A stretch of 64,000 nucleotides of DNA from contig NZ_FOKC01000015.1 of assembly GCF_900112035.1 (NCBI RefSeq), positions 37,015 to 101,014 on the forward strand, given 5' to 3'. A model generated the notes under the pieces. The model was given only the letters and a program-made list of their open reading frames with translations. It was not told the DNA's origin and did no database searches. The translations under genes were made by a program, and so were the position numbers. Shown here in pieces: positions 49,275 through 57,974 of this stretch. This stretch comes from Nocardioides alpinus. Lineage in GTDB: Bacteria > Actinomycetota > Actinomycetes > Propionibacteriales > Nocardioidaceae. Within the stretch, counting starts at the first letter, position 1. Each line of letters opens with the position of its first letter.

Positions 49275-49286
49275 GCCATGAGCCTA
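49266..49286. promoter_or_regulatory. Overlapping divergent leaderless promoters of dop and a methyltransferase gene
   Basis: Plus-strand TACGCT (49266-49271) ends 6 bases before the methyltransferase ATG (49278); minus-strand TAGGCT (49286-49281) ends 6 bases before the dop ATG (49274). Each -10-like hexamer thus lies inside the other gene's first codons. Confidence 0.6.
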
Positions 49287-49901
49287 CGGGTGTGGGACGA
49301 GCGTGTGGTGCCGCGGCTGACGGACCTGAGCCTGCGCGGGCACGAGGTCGGCGAGATGCGCGAGGTCGCCTGCGCGGGGCTGACCGGGCGGGTGCTCGAG
49401 ATCGGCTTCGGGAGCGGCCTCAACGTGCGTTGGTACCCGCCGGAGGTCAGCTCGGTGACCGCGATCGAGCCCTCGGACCTCGGCTGGCAGCTGTCCGAGC
49501 GGCGTCGGGCGCGCACTGCCACCACGATCGAGCGGGCGGGCCTCGACGGGCAGCGCCTCGACCTGGCCGACGACTCGCACGACTCCGCGCTCGTCACGTT
49601 CAGCCTGTGCACCATCCCCGACCCGCTGCTCGCGCTGCGCGAGGCGCGGCGCGTGGTGCGCGAGGGCGGTCGGCTGCACGCGCTCGAGCACGGGCTGGCG
49701 CCCGACGAGTCCGTAAGCCGGTGGCAGCGCCGGTGGGAGCCGGTGCAGCGCGCCGTCGCCGGGGGCTGTCACCTCACACGGGACATCCCCGGGCTCGTGG
49801 AGGCCGCTGGATGGCGGATCCAGGACTCCGAGCAGTCCTACCTCCCCGGCCCGGGCATGGCCCGGCCGTGGACCTACGGATATCGGTTGGTGGCGGTCTG
49901 A
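49278..49901 (+). CDS. Class I SAM-dependent methyltransferase
   Basis: A 207-residue protein with motif I VLEIGFGSGLNVRWYP, acidic loop AIEPSD, and post-motif SLCTIPDPLLALREARRVVREGGRLHALEHG, typical of UbiE/Methyltransf_11 proteins. Substrate unknown; it resembles the group often annotated as phospholipid or thiol methyltransferase. Divergent from dop with 3 bases between start codons. A much longer upstream frame exists but runs antisense through dop. Confidence 0.85.
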   Translation: MSLRVWDERVVPRLTDLSLRGHEVGEMREVACAGLTGRVLEIGFGSGLNVRWYPPEVSSVTAIEPSDLGWQLSERRRARTATTIERAGLDGQRLDLADDSHDSALVTFSLCTIPDPLLALREARRVVREGGRLHALEHGLAPDESVSRWQRRWEPVQRAVAGGCHLTRDIPGLVEAAGWRIQDSEQSYLPGPGMARPWTYGYRLVAV

Positions 49902-49914
49902 GACCGCCTCCGGA

Positions 49915-49992
49915 TCAGCGTCCGCGGCGGAGGAACCCGGCGAGGAACAGCACGATGACGACGATGACGACGATGATCAGAATGGTTCGCAT
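49915..49992 (-). CDS. 25-residue single-span membrane microprotein
   Basis: The frame reads MRTILIIVVIVVIVLFLAGF followed by LRRGR and a stop. It is a hydrophobic helix with a positively charged C-terminus, too short for usual gene callers. AGGACTAGG lies about 8 bases upstream of the ATG. Its Ile/Val codons are largely atc/gtc, giving an unusual run of tandem ATC/GTC-like triplets, so a simple-repeat artefact must be considered. Collinear with the membrane gene and mpa upstream. Confidence 0.45.
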   Translation of the reverse strand: MRTILIIVVIVVIVLFLAGFLRRGR

Positions 49993-50064
49993 CTGCACAA
50001 CCTAGTCCTGCGCGGGGCCGGACAACCCCTCCCGAGGGGTGTCCGCACCGGGCGTGTCGTCCCG

Positions 50065-50433
50065 CTAGTGGTCGCGGCGCCGGGTGCCGTTCACCGCGGC
50101 AGCGTGCGCCGCGTTGACGCCGACGATGCCGAGCCAGGCCACCATGACCGCGGGCAGTCCGTTGTCCGTCGCCACCATCGGCACGATCGTCACGGGCACG
50201 CCGACCCCGAGGGAGATGACCCCGAGGGCGAACTGGCGGACACGGCCACCGGAGTCGTCGGACGTACGCCGCTGCTGCAGGGCGACCTGCTCCGAGACCC
50301 GTCGCTCGACGGTGCGCTCGATGCGCTCGGCGAAGCCGTCCACGAGCTCGGCGTCGTAGCGGGCTCCCAGCTCGCGGCGGGTGGCCAGGGCGGCCTCGAT
50401 GTCGCCGTGGCCGAGGTCCTGCTCGTGGGTCAC
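50065..50433 (-). CDS. Hypothetical two-span membrane protein
   Basis: A 122-residue protein: a helical, charged N-terminal half (AALATRRELGARYDAELVDGFAERIERTVERRVSEQVALQQ) like coiled-coil, then two hydrophobic segments (FALGVISLGVGVPVTIVPMVA and LPAVMVAWLGIVGVNAAHAAAV). This layout is common in actinobacterial proteins of unknown function. The GTG at 50433 is 7 bases after the mpa stop, so it is probably cotranscribed with the proteasome ATPase. Confidence 0.65.
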   Translation of the reverse strand: MTHEQDLGHGDIEAALATRRELGARYDAELVDGFAERIERTVERRVSEQVALQQRRTSDDSGGRVRQFALGVISLGVGVPVTIVPMVATDNGLPAVMVAWLGIVGVNAAHAAAVNGTRRRDH

Positions 50434-50440
50434 CGCGACC

Positions 50441-52186
50441 TCACAGGTACTGGCCGGTGTTGGCGACCGTGTCGATCGACCGTCCCGGCTCGGTGCCCTG
50501 CTTGCCCGTGATGAGCGTACGGATGAAGACGATGCGCTCGCCCTTCTTGCCCGAGATCCGCGCCCAGTCGTCGGGGTTGGTGGTGTTGGGCAGGTCCTCG
50601 TTCTCCTTGAACTCGTCCACGCACGCCTGCAGCATGTGCTGGACCCTCAGGCCCCGCTGCGCGGGGTTGAGCTCGCTGTCGAGGAAGTCCTTGATCGCCA
50701 TCTTCTTGGCGCGGTCGACGATGTTCTGGATCATCGCGCCCGAGTTGAAGTCCTTGAAGTAGAGGACTTCCTTGTCGCCGTTGGCGTAGGTGACCTCGAG
50801 GAAGCGGTTCTCCTCGGACTCGGTGTACATCCGCTCCACCGTCGCCCGGATCATCGCCGCGACGGTGGCCTCGCGGTCGTCGTTGAACTCGGCGAGGTCG
50901 ACGCTGTGCAGCGGCAGGGTGGAGGTGAGGTACTTGGAGAAGATGTCGCGCGCGGACTCGGCGTCCGGGCGCTCGATCTTGATCTTCACGTCCAGGCGGC
51001 CGGGGCGCAGGATCGCGGGGTCGATCATGTCCTCGCGGTTGGAGGCGCCGATGACGAGCACGTTCTCCAGGGCCTCGACGCCGTCGATCTCGCTGAGGAG
51101 CTGCGGGACGATCGTGTTCTCCACGTCGGAGGAGACGCCCGAGCCGCGGGTGCGGAACAGCGAGTCCATCTCGTCGAAGAACACGATGACCGGCGTGCCC
51201 ATCGACGCCTTCTCCCGCGCCCGCTGGAAGACCAGCCGGATGTGGCGCTCGGTCTCCCCGACGTACTTGTTGAGCAGCTCGGGGCCCTTGATGTTGAGGA
51301 AGTAGGACTTGCCCGAGGAACCCGTGCGCTCGGAGACCTTCTTGGCCAGCGAGTTGGCCACGGCCTTGGCGATCAGCGTCTTGCCGCAGCCGGGTGGGCC
51401 GTAGAGCAGGACGCCCTTCGGCGGCTTGAGCTGGTGCTCCTTGAAGAGCTCGGGGTGGAGGTAGGGCAGCTCGACCGCGTCGCGGATGGCGTCGATCTGG
51501 GCGACCAGACCGCCGATCTGCGAGTAGTCGATGTCCGGGACCTCCTCGAGCACCAGCTCCTCGACCTCGGACTTGGGCACGACCTCGTAGACGTAGCCGG
51601 CGCGGGTGTCGAGCAGCAGCGAGTCACCGGCGCGGATCGTGACGTCCTCGGCGCGCAACGGCTCGGCCAGGCGTACGACGCGCTCCTCGTCGGCGTTGGC
51701 GATCACCAGGGCGCGCTCGCCGTCGGCGAGGATCTCCTTGAGCATCACGACCTCGCCGATCTGCTCGAAGTCGAGCGCGGCGACGACGTTGAGCGCCTCG
51801 TTGAGCATGACCTCCTGGCCGCGCACGAGACCGTCGAGGTCGACGGCCGGGCTCACGCTGACGCGGAGCTTCCGCCCGCCGGTGAACACGTCGACGGAGT
51901 CGTCGTCGTTGCGCGACAGGAAGGTGCCGAAGCCGGCAGGCGGCTGGGCCAGCCGGTCGACCTCCTCCTTGAGCGTGGTGATCTGGTCGCGGGCGTCGCG
52001 CAGCGTCTGCGCGAGGCGTTCGTTCTGGCCCGAGACGGCCGCCAGGGACCGCTGGGCGTCGGCCAGGCGACTCTCGAGGCCGCGGGCCTGACCGGGTACG
52101 TCGTCGAGTCGGCGGCGCAGGTCGGTGACCTCGGCCTCCAGGTAGCGCACCTGAGTGGCAAGCTGCTCGCGTGTCGGTTCGGACAT
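50441..52186 (-). CDS. mpa: Proteasome-associated AAA ATPase Mpa/ARC
   Basis: A 581-residue hexameric unfoldase. N-terminal coiled coil (~5-75) that binds Pup, two OB folds, then the AAA domain with Walker A GPPGCGKT, Walker B VIVFFDEMD, and second region NVLVIGASNREDMIDPAILRPGR. The C-terminus ends in GQYL, the motif that opens the 20S gate. The ATG at 52186 is preceded by AGGAGGTGCCC and is preferred over the ATG at 52213. It lies upstream of dop on the same strand, separated by the divergent methyltransferase gene. Confidence 0.95.
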   Translation of the reverse strand: MSEPTREQLATQVRYLEAEVTDLRRRLDDVPGQARGLESRLADAQRSLAAVSGQNERLAQTLRDARDQITTLKEEVDRLAQPPAGFGTFLSRNDDDSVDVFTGGRKLRVSVSPAVDLDGLVRGQEVMLNEALNVVAALDFEQIGEVVMLKEILADGERALVIANADEERVVRLAEPLRAEDVTIRAGDSLLLDTRAGYVYEVVPKSEVEELVLEEVPDIDYSQIGGLVAQIDAIRDAVELPYLHPELFKEHQLKPPKGVLLYGPPGCGKTLIAKAVANSLAKKVSERTGSSGKSYFLNIKGPELLNKYVGETERHIRLVFQRAREKASMGTPVIVFFDEMDSLFRTRGSGVSSDVENTIVPQLLSEIDGVEALENVLVIGASNREDMIDPAILRPGRLDVKIKIERPDAESARDIFSKYLTSTLPLHSVDLAEFNDDREATVAAMIRATVERMYTESEENRFLEVTYANGDKEVLYFKDFNSGAMIQNIVDRAKKMAIKDFLDSELNPAQRGLRVQHMLQACVDEFKENEDLPNTTNPDDWARISGKKGERIVFIRTLITGKQGTEPGRSIDTVANTGQYL

Positions 52187-52297
52187 GGGCACCTCCTCCT
52201 CCGCTTGCGACACTACCCACTCGCTCGTGGGACGGAAGTGAATACACGCCTGAGTTGATCACCGTTTCGCAACGGCGCGCACAGGTGGTGCGATGCG

Positions 52298-52849
52298 TCA
52301 GGCGTTCGCGTCGTTCAGCCGCCGGATGGCGCGCAGCTCGTCGTCGCTGAACTCCCCCGACACCTCGAGCACCTGCTGGACGACCTCGGACTTGCCCGCC
52401 AGGTAGGTGTCGATGTCCATCTGAGGATCGGCGGCCAGGGCGAGCTTCACCTGCGAGTAGGCATCGCGCAGGTCGTCGCGGGTGCGCAGGACCTCCCGGA
52501 CGGCGAGGTGGTTGCGGACGTGGGTGGTGCCAGCCGTGCAGACGTAGACGTGGCGTCGCGGTCCGTCGTCGGGAGCGTGGAACGCCTCGCGACCGGCCAC
52601 TCCGAGGTCACCCCGGTGGACGTAGCCCACGCCCTCCAGCGCGGCCACCGCGTCCGGCACGTCTGCGTGGTCGACGATCACGTCGATGTCGAGGATCGGC
52701 TTGGCGGCCAGCCCCGGCACCGACGTGGAGCCCACGTGCTCGACGGTCGCGGAGCGTACGTCGGCCAGGGCGCGGCGAAGGACGTCCGCGACCTCCTCGA
52801 ACTGCTCGGCCCATCGAGGTGACCAGTCCACCACCTCGATGGGACTCAC
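52298..52849 (-). CDS. GrpB-family nucleotidyltransferase-like protein
   Basis: A 183-residue UPF0157/GrpB protein: VDWSPRWAEQFEEVADVLRRAL, ATVEHVGSTSVPGLAAKPILDIDVIVDH (the GSTxVPGLxxKPxxDxxV motif resembling a pol-beta-like active site) and HVYVCTAGTTHVRNHLAVREVLR. Its substrate is unknown; similar domains are fused to CoaE in mycobacteria. The GTG overlaps the trmI stop (GTGA). Confidence 0.85.
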   Translation of the reverse strand: MSPIEVVDWSPRWAEQFEEVADVLRRALADVRSATVEHVGSTSVPGLAAKPILDIDVIVDHADVPDAVAALEGVGYVHRGDLGVAGREAFHAPDDGPRRHVYVCTAGTTHVRNHLAVREVLRTRDDLRDAYSQVKLALAADPQMDIDTYLAGKSEVVQQVLEVSGEFSDDELRAIRRLNDANA

Positions 52850-53835
52850 GCTTCGTGGGCCTCGGCGGCGCCGGCGTCGGTCTCGACGGGCGGGATGTCG
52901 GCCGGGCGAGGGCCGGTGTAGTCGACGCCGTAGGCGCCGGGCGCGGGACGTCGGGTCTTGCGAGGTGCCTTCTCCCCCGGGGCCATCCGGCGCGCGGTGA
53001 CCAGGAACGCGGTGTGACCGATCATCTTGTGCCCCGGTCGTACGGCGAGTCCTTCCACGTGCCAGTCACGCACCAGCGACTCCCACGGCTGCGGCTCGGT
53101 GAAGCCGCCGTGGACGCGCAGGGTCTCGACGACGCGCGAGAGCTGGGTCGTGGTGGCGACGTAGGCGCACACGATCCCGCCGGGGACGAGGGCATCGGCG
53201 ACGACGTCGACGCAGTTCCACGGGTCGAGCATGTCGAGGATGATGCGGTCGACCTGGTGTCCGAGCTCGGGGAGGCCGAGCTTGAGGTCGCCGAGCCGGA
53301 GGTCCCATGCCGGGTGCGTCTGGCCCTCGGGGGCGGAGAAGAACTGGTGGACGTTGCGGCGCGCGACGTCGGCGAACTCCTCGCGCAGCTCGTACGACGT
53401 CACCTTGCCCCACGGTCCGACGGCCCGCAGGAGCGAGCAGGTGAGGGCGCCGCTGCCGGCACCGGCCTCGACGACGCGCGCCCCCGGGTAGATGTCGGCC
53501 AGCGCGACGATCTGCGCCGCGTCCTTGGGGTACACCACGGCTGCGCCCCGGGGCATCGACACCACGAACTCGTTGAGCAGCGGCCGGAAGATGAGGTACT
53601 GGCCGGCCGCGGACGAGGTCAGCGTGAAGCCCTCCTCGCGACCGATCATGTCGTCGTGGTCGAGGTGGCCCTTGTTGGAGAAGAAGCGCTTCCCGGCGAC
53701 CAGCTCGAAGTTGTGCTTGCGACCCTTCTGGTCGACGAGCCGCACCCACTCCCCTTCGCGCAGGGGGCCGCGGTGGACGCCGGACCAGGCCTCGGCGGGG
53801 ACGTCGACTCGGTCATCGGTGCGGGGCTCGGACAT
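52846..53835 (-). CDS. trmI: tRNA (adenine-N1)-methyltransferase TrmI
   Basis: A 329-residue enzyme making m1A58 in the tRNA T-loop. N-terminal beta domain (RGPLREGEWVRLVDQKGRKHNFEL), then the Rossmann core: AAVVYPKDAAQIVALADIYPGARVVEAGAGSGALTCSLLRAVG, WDLRLGDLKLGLPELGHQVDRIILDMLDPWNCVD. A Pro/Lys-rich tail follows. TAGGGT (53843-53848) ends 7 bases before the ATG (leaderless type). In actinobacteria trmI often lies near mpa, as here. Confidence 0.93.
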   Translation of the reverse strand: MSEPRTDDRVDVPAEAWSGVHRGPLREGEWVRLVDQKGRKHNFELVAGKRFFSNKGHLDHDDMIGREEGFTLTSSAAGQYLIFRPLLNEFVVSMPRGAAVVYPKDAAQIVALADIYPGARVVEAGAGSGALTCSLLRAVGPWGKVTSYELREEFADVARRNVHQFFSAPEGQTHPAWDLRLGDLKLGLPELGHQVDRIILDMLDPWNCVDVVADALVPGGIVCAYVATTTQLSRVVETLRVHGGFTEPQPWESLVRDWHVEGLAVRPGHKMIGHTAFLVTARRMAPGEKAPRKTRRPAPGAYGVDYTGPRPADIPPVETDAGAAEAHEA

Positions 53836-53869
53836 GCGCCAGACCCTAGTGGGGAAGCAGCCGATCCAC

Positions 53870-55039
53870 TCAGCCGGCGGCGTTCGCCCGGAACGCCCGG
53901 TCGACGTCTGCGGTGGACAGCACGCCGTAGATCTGGCCGTCCGGCTCGACGAGGAGGTACTCCTCGGCCGGTCGGCGGCTGATCGCGAGGATCAGCTCCT
54001 CGCCGGCCACGTCCGCGGGCAGGCTCAGGCCGGCTTCCATGGCCCGGGTCACCGCGGACACCGGCACCCAGGGGCGGCGGTCCTCGGGCATGGCCGTGAC
54101 CGCGGCCTCGCTGACGATGCCGCGCGGGCTGCCGTCGGGCGCGATCGTGACGATGCTCCCGGCCTGCGCCTCCTGGGCGCGCCGTACGGCCTCGCCGAGG
54201 GGCAGGTCCTCCGGCACGGTGAGCGTGCGTCGCGCCAAGGGACGCGCGACGAGGGCGGGCAGGCGCTCCCGGATCCTGGCGTGCGCCATCGCTGCGGTCG
54301 CCCCCGTCCAGAGGAACAGGCCGAGGATGAAGACCAGCACGATGTCCATCAGGGTGGGCTCGACCCCGATCAGCGGCTCCTGGACCAACGGCCACACCAG
54401 CAGCGCGAGTGCGGCGAGGCGTCCGCCCCAGCCGGCCACGAGGGTGGCGCGGTGCTGGTTGCCCGAGGCGCCCCACACGAGCGCCTTGAGGACCCGGCCG
54501 CCGTCGAGCGGCAGCCCCGGCACCAGGTTGAGGACCCCGATCACGAGGTTGGCGGCCGCCAGTGCCTCGATCGCGACCTGGACGAGGCCGTCGGGGATGA
54601 GGAACGACGCTCCGAGGGCGACGGCGCCGACGGCGATGGAGGTGAGCGGTCCCACGACCGCGATCCAGAACTCGTGGCGGGGCCTGCGTGACGCCCCGTC
54701 GATCTCGGTCATGCCGCCGAGGAAGTGGAGCGTGATGGAGGTGACGCCGTAGCCCAGGCGCTGGGCGACGATCGCGTGCGAGGCCTCGTGCAGCAGCACC
54801 GAGAGGTAGAGGACGACGGCGAAGACGAAGCCGGCGACGTACTTCCAGACGCCGAGGCCCGGTTGCTCGATCTCGATACGCGGCGCGAAGCCCACGGAGA
54901 TCAGGGCCGCCACGATGATCCATGAGCTGGTGATGAGCACGTCGATGCCCGCGATGGAGCCGATCCGGAGCGTTCCCGGAGGGCGCGGCCCACGCGGAGC
55001 TGGCGGCTCGGCGGCGGCTGGATCGGTGGGGTCGGGCAC
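53870..55039 (-). CDS. Site-2 (M50) membrane protease with CBS domains
   Basis: A 389-residue polytopic metalloprotease: zinc motif LLHEASHAIVAQRLG (HExxH) within a membrane span, second motif PGLPLDGGRVLKALVWG (the NxxPxxPLDGG type), then two CBS domains (TVPEDLPLGEAVRRAQEAQAGSIVTIAPDGSPRGIVSE and LLVEPDGQIYGVLSTADVDRAF) that may sense nucleotides. It probably cleaves a membrane-bound regulator. GTG start preceded by TAGGCT-N6 (55046-55051), leaderless type. Upstream of trmI on the same strand. Confidence 0.9.
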   Translation of the reverse strand: MPDPTDPAAAEPPAPRGPRPPGTLRIGSIAGIDVLITSSWIIVAALISVGFAPRIEIEQPGLGVWKYVAGFVFAVVLYLSVLLHEASHAIVAQRLGYGVTSITLHFLGGMTEIDGASRRPRHEFWIAVVGPLTSIAVGAVALGASFLIPDGLVQVAIEALAAANLVIGVLNLVPGLPLDGGRVLKALVWGASGNQHRATLVAGWGGRLAALALLVWPLVQEPLIGVEPTLMDIVLVFILGLFLWTGATAAMAHARIRERLPALVARPLARRTLTVPEDLPLGEAVRRAQEAQAGSIVTIAPDGSPRGIVSEAAVTAMPEDRRPWVPVSAVTRAMEAGLSLPADVAGEELILAISRRPAEEYLLVEPDGQIYGVLSTADVDRAFRANAAG

Positions 55040-55130
55040 AGCACGAGCCTACTCAACGCCTGCGACACCGACGGGGGACGCCGGCGCCGCACGGACGCTG
55101 TCGTACCCCTCGCCTAGGGTCTGCGATGCC

Positions 55131-56057
55131 ATGACGATCCCTGCTGCCCCCCTCTCCCCCGCCCCAGGACCCTCACCTGCGGACCGGGTCTCGACGCCGG
55201 TCGACGGCATCGACGTGCTGGGGGCCATCTCGCCGAGCCGGGCCGGTGACTTCATGACCTGCCCCCTGCTCTACCGCTTCCGCACCATCGACCGGCTCCC
55301 CGAGCAGCCCTCGCCCGACGCGGTGCGTGGGACCGTCGTGCACCAGGTGCTCGAGGACCTCTTCGACCTGCCGGCGCCCGACCGCACCCCCGACCGTGCG
55401 GCCGAGATGCTGGTCCCCGCGTGGCACACGCTGCTCGAGGCCGAGCCGGGGCTCGCTGACATGTTCGGCGCCGAGGGTGCCGACCTCACGACCTGGCTGA
55501 CGTCGTGCCGCACCGCGCTGGCGCGCTACTTCGACCTCGAGGACCCGACGCGGCTGGAGCCGGCCGACCGCGAGCTCTACGTGGAGGCCCTCCTCGACTC
55601 CAGGCTGCTGCTGCGCGGCTTCGTCGACCGTATCGACGTGGCACCCGACGGGCGCATCCGGATCACCGACTACAAGACCGGAAGGTCTGCCGGCGTCGGC
55701 TACGAGGCCAAGGCGTTCTTCCAGATGAGGTTCTACGCCCTCGTCATCTGGAAGCTGCGGGGCGTGGTCCCGGCGATGCTCCAGTTGATCTACCTCGGCA
55801 ACGGCGAGATCCTGCGCTACGAGCCCGACGAGGACGACCTCCGCGCGACCGAGCGCAAGGTCGAGGCCGTGTGGGCCGCGATCCGGCTCGCGCAGGAGAC
55901 CGGGGACTGGCAGCCGAGCCCGTCACGGCTGTGCGACTGGTGCTCCTACCACGAGTTCTGCCCGACCAAGGGCGGCGTGACCCCTCCGCTGCCGGAGCAG
56001 GTCGCCGTGACCCCGGACGCCTCGACCGACGAGTCCACCGACGAGTCCACCGACTGA
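55131..56057 (+). CDS. RecB-family PD-(D/E)XK nuclease with Cys cluster
   Basis: A 308-residue nuclease: ISPSRAGDFMTCPLLYRFRTIDRLPE, GTVVHQVLEDLFD, VDRIDVAPDGRIRITDYKTGRSA (active-site Asp and TDYKTG), AFFQMRFYALV, and C-terminal LCDWCSYHEFCP which with the early Cys in MTCPLLY could hold an iron-sulfur cluster as in AddB/Cas4-type nucleases. It probably processes DNA ends. The tail repeats STDE three times. Start at MTIPAAPL; the frame upstream overlaps the protease gene's promoter. Confidence 0.85.
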   Translation: MTIPAAPLSPAPGPSPADRVSTPVDGIDVLGAISPSRAGDFMTCPLLYRFRTIDRLPEQPSPDAVRGTVVHQVLEDLFDLPAPDRTPDRAAEMLVPAWHTLLEAEPGLADMFGAEGADLTTWLTSCRTALARYFDLEDPTRLEPADRELYVEALLDSRLLLRGFVDRIDVAPDGRIRITDYKTGRSAGVGYEAKAFFQMRFYALVIWKLRGVVPAMLQLIYLGNGEILRYEPDEDDLRATERKVEAVWAAIRLAQETGDWQPSPSRLCDWCSYHEFCPTKGGVTPPLPEQVAVTPDASTDESTDESTD

Positions 56058-56066
56058 GGGGTCTCG

Positions 56067-56783
56067 TCAGGGAGCGGTGATCTCTGCCAGCGTGGCCGTG
56101 TCCATGCCGTCCAGGGTCTCGGCGAACACCCGACCCTCGCCCTCGAGGATCGGCACGTGGTGCGGGACGCACAGGACGGTGCACCCGGCGGCGGCCGCGG
56201 ACTTGGCGCCGGTGTTGGAGTCCTCGATCGCGACGCAGTCCTCCGGCGCCAGGCCGAGCTCGGCGGCGGCGGTCAGGTAGGGCTCCGGATGCGGCTTGCC
56301 GAACTCGACCCGGTCGCCGGTCACCACGGTCGCAAAGGTGCCGGGCGGCAGCTGGGCGAGGATCGGGTCGACGAAGCGCTGCCACGACATCGTCACCAGC
56401 GCACACGGCACGCCGTGCTCGTGGAGGTCGGTCAGCAGCTCGCGAGCGCCGGGACGCCACGGCACGTCGTCCTCGACCCGGGCCACGACGCCGTCGAGCA
56501 GCTCGTCGACGATCTGCTGCGGCGTCCGGTCGATGCCCATGTGCACGCGGATGTAGTCACCCGAGTCGAGCAGCGCGCTGCCGACGAGGTTCAGCGCGTG
56601 CTCCTGCGACCAGGTGCCGCCGTACTTCTCGGCCAGTGCGTACTCGGTGGCGATCCAGTAGGGCTCGGTGTCGACGAGGGTGCCGTCCATGTCCCACAGG
56701 ACGGCGGCGAGCGTGGGCGCGACGCGGGGATCGGTGGTGCTCAGGGTGCCCTCCGGGTGGTGTGGTGCGGAGCCGTACGTCAC
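56067..56783 (-). CDS. HAD-superfamily phosphatase (beta-phosphoglucomutase-like)
   Basis: About 238 residues: motif I LWDMDGTLVDTEPYW, cap domain, motif II CALVTMSWQRFVD, motif III FGKPHPEPYLTAAAELG and motif IV CVAIEDSNTGAKSAAAAGCTVL. It removes or transfers phosphate from a small sugar-like metabolite. The start is uncertain: GTG at 56783 is used, but TAGGGT (56788-56793) ends only 4 bases before it, and a GGAGGG followed by CTG (LSTTDP) 14 codons later is an alternative. It converges on the RecB-type gene. Confidence 0.85.
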   Translation of the reverse strand: MTYGSAPHHPEGTLSTTDPRVAPTLAAVLWDMDGTLVDTEPYWIATEYALAEKYGGTWSQEHALNLVGSALLDSGDYIRVHMGIDRTPQQIVDELLDGVVARVEDDVPWRPGARELLTDLHEHGVPCALVTMSWQRFVDPILAQLPPGTFATVVTGDRVEFGKPHPEPYLTAAAELGLAPEDCVAIEDSNTGAKSAAAAGCTVLCVPHHVPILEGEGRVFAETLDGMDTATLAEITAP

Positions 56784-56891
56784 CCCAACCCTAGGACGCG
56801 CGAGCGGGACCCGGTCCGCTCCCCCGCGCCGGTGGGCACTCACCCGCTTCAGGGGTGGTGCGCGCACCCGCTCACGGGCACCGTCGGCGAC

Positions 56892-57884
56892 GTGACCACG
56901 GACGCCCGACGCCACGTCTCGCCAGGCCGGCTCCCGGCGACGCCCACGACGCAGGATCGCGTCACCGAGGCCCACGAGCTGTTCCGCTCCGAGTCGAGCG
57001 GCGCCCTGTCCGGCACGTACCCGGCCCTGGCGACGGTCGATCCCGGGCTCTTCGGCCTCAGTGTGGTCACGACGACCGGGGACGTCATCTCCGCGGGCGA
57101 CGCGCAGACGCCCTTCACGATCATGAGCGTGGCCAAGCCGTTCGTCTTCGCGCTGGCGTGCGAGCTGCGCGGTATCGAGTCCGTACGACGCTTCGTCGGC
57201 GTCAACGCCACCGGGATGGCCTTCGACTCCACGGTCCCCGTCGAGCGTGACCAGCGCGGCCGCACCAACCCGATGGTCAACGCCGGCGCCATCGCCACCG
57301 CGAGCCTCGTTCCGGGCGACGGCGTCGAGGCGCGCTGGGAGGTCGTCCACGACGCCCTGTCCAGGTTCGCCGGCCGACGCCTCGAGCTGGACCACGACAC
57401 CCTGGCGTCGGCCAGGGCGACCAACCACCGCAACCGCGGCCTGGCCAACATGCTGGCCGCGGTGGGAGCGCTGGAGGGCGAGGCGGCCGACGCCGTCGAG
57501 GTCTACACCCGCCAGAGCTGCCTGTCGGTGACCGCCACCGACCTGGCGGTGATGGGTGCGGCCCTCGCCGACGGCGGGACCAACCCGGTGACCGGTCAGC
57601 GGGTCGTGGACCCAGAGACCGCCCACGCCACGTTGGCGGTGATGGCCATCGCCGGGATGTACGAGACCTCCGGCGACTGGCTCTTCGACATCGGGATGCC
57701 CGGCAAGAGCGGGATCGGGGGCGGGATCGTCACGGTCTCCCCCGGCAAGGGCGCGCTCGGGACGTTCTCGCCGTTGCTCGACGGTGCCGGCAACAGCGTC
57801 CGCGGCCAGCTCGCCGCCCGTCACCTCGCACGGCGCCTCGGGCTCGACATCCTCGCCTCCGAGGAGTCGCCGCCCGTCCGCTGA
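56892..57884 (+). CDS. glsA: Glutaminase
   Basis: A 330-residue beta-lactamase-fold glutaminase hydrolysing glutamine to glutamate. Catalytic Ser-x-x-Lys is IMSVAKPFVFALA; other family motifs are FVGVNATGMAFDS, RTNPMVNAGAIATASL, NRGLANMLAAVG, VYTRQSCLSVTATDLAVMGAALADGGTNPVTG and GKSGIGGGIVTVSPGKGALGTFSP. Start at GTG 56892 (VTTDARRHV) from family length; the longer frame to 56157 runs antisense to the HAD gene. A 108-base gap separates it from that divergent gene. Confidence 0.92.
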   Translation: MTTDARRHVSPGRLPATPTTQDRVTEAHELFRSESSGALSGTYPALATVDPGLFGLSVVTTTGDVISAGDAQTPFTIMSVAKPFVFALACELRGIESVRRFVGVNATGMAFDSTVPVERDQRGRTNPMVNAGAIATASLVPGDGVEARWEVVHDALSRFAGRRLELDHDTLASARATNHRNRGLANMLAAVGALEGEAADAVEVYTRQSCLSVTATDLAVMGAALADGGTNPVTGQRVVDPETAHATLAVMAIAGMYETSGDWLFDIGMPGKSGIGGGIVTVSPGKGALGTFSPLLDGAGNSVRGQLAARHLARRLGLDILASEESPPVR

Positions 57885-57974
57885 GCGCCGTGGGGTTCGC
57901 CCGAATCGGGGGAGCATCCCGGGGGGCCGGGGCAGCCATCCTCGAGGTCTGCCACCCCACCCTGGAGGTCCCTG

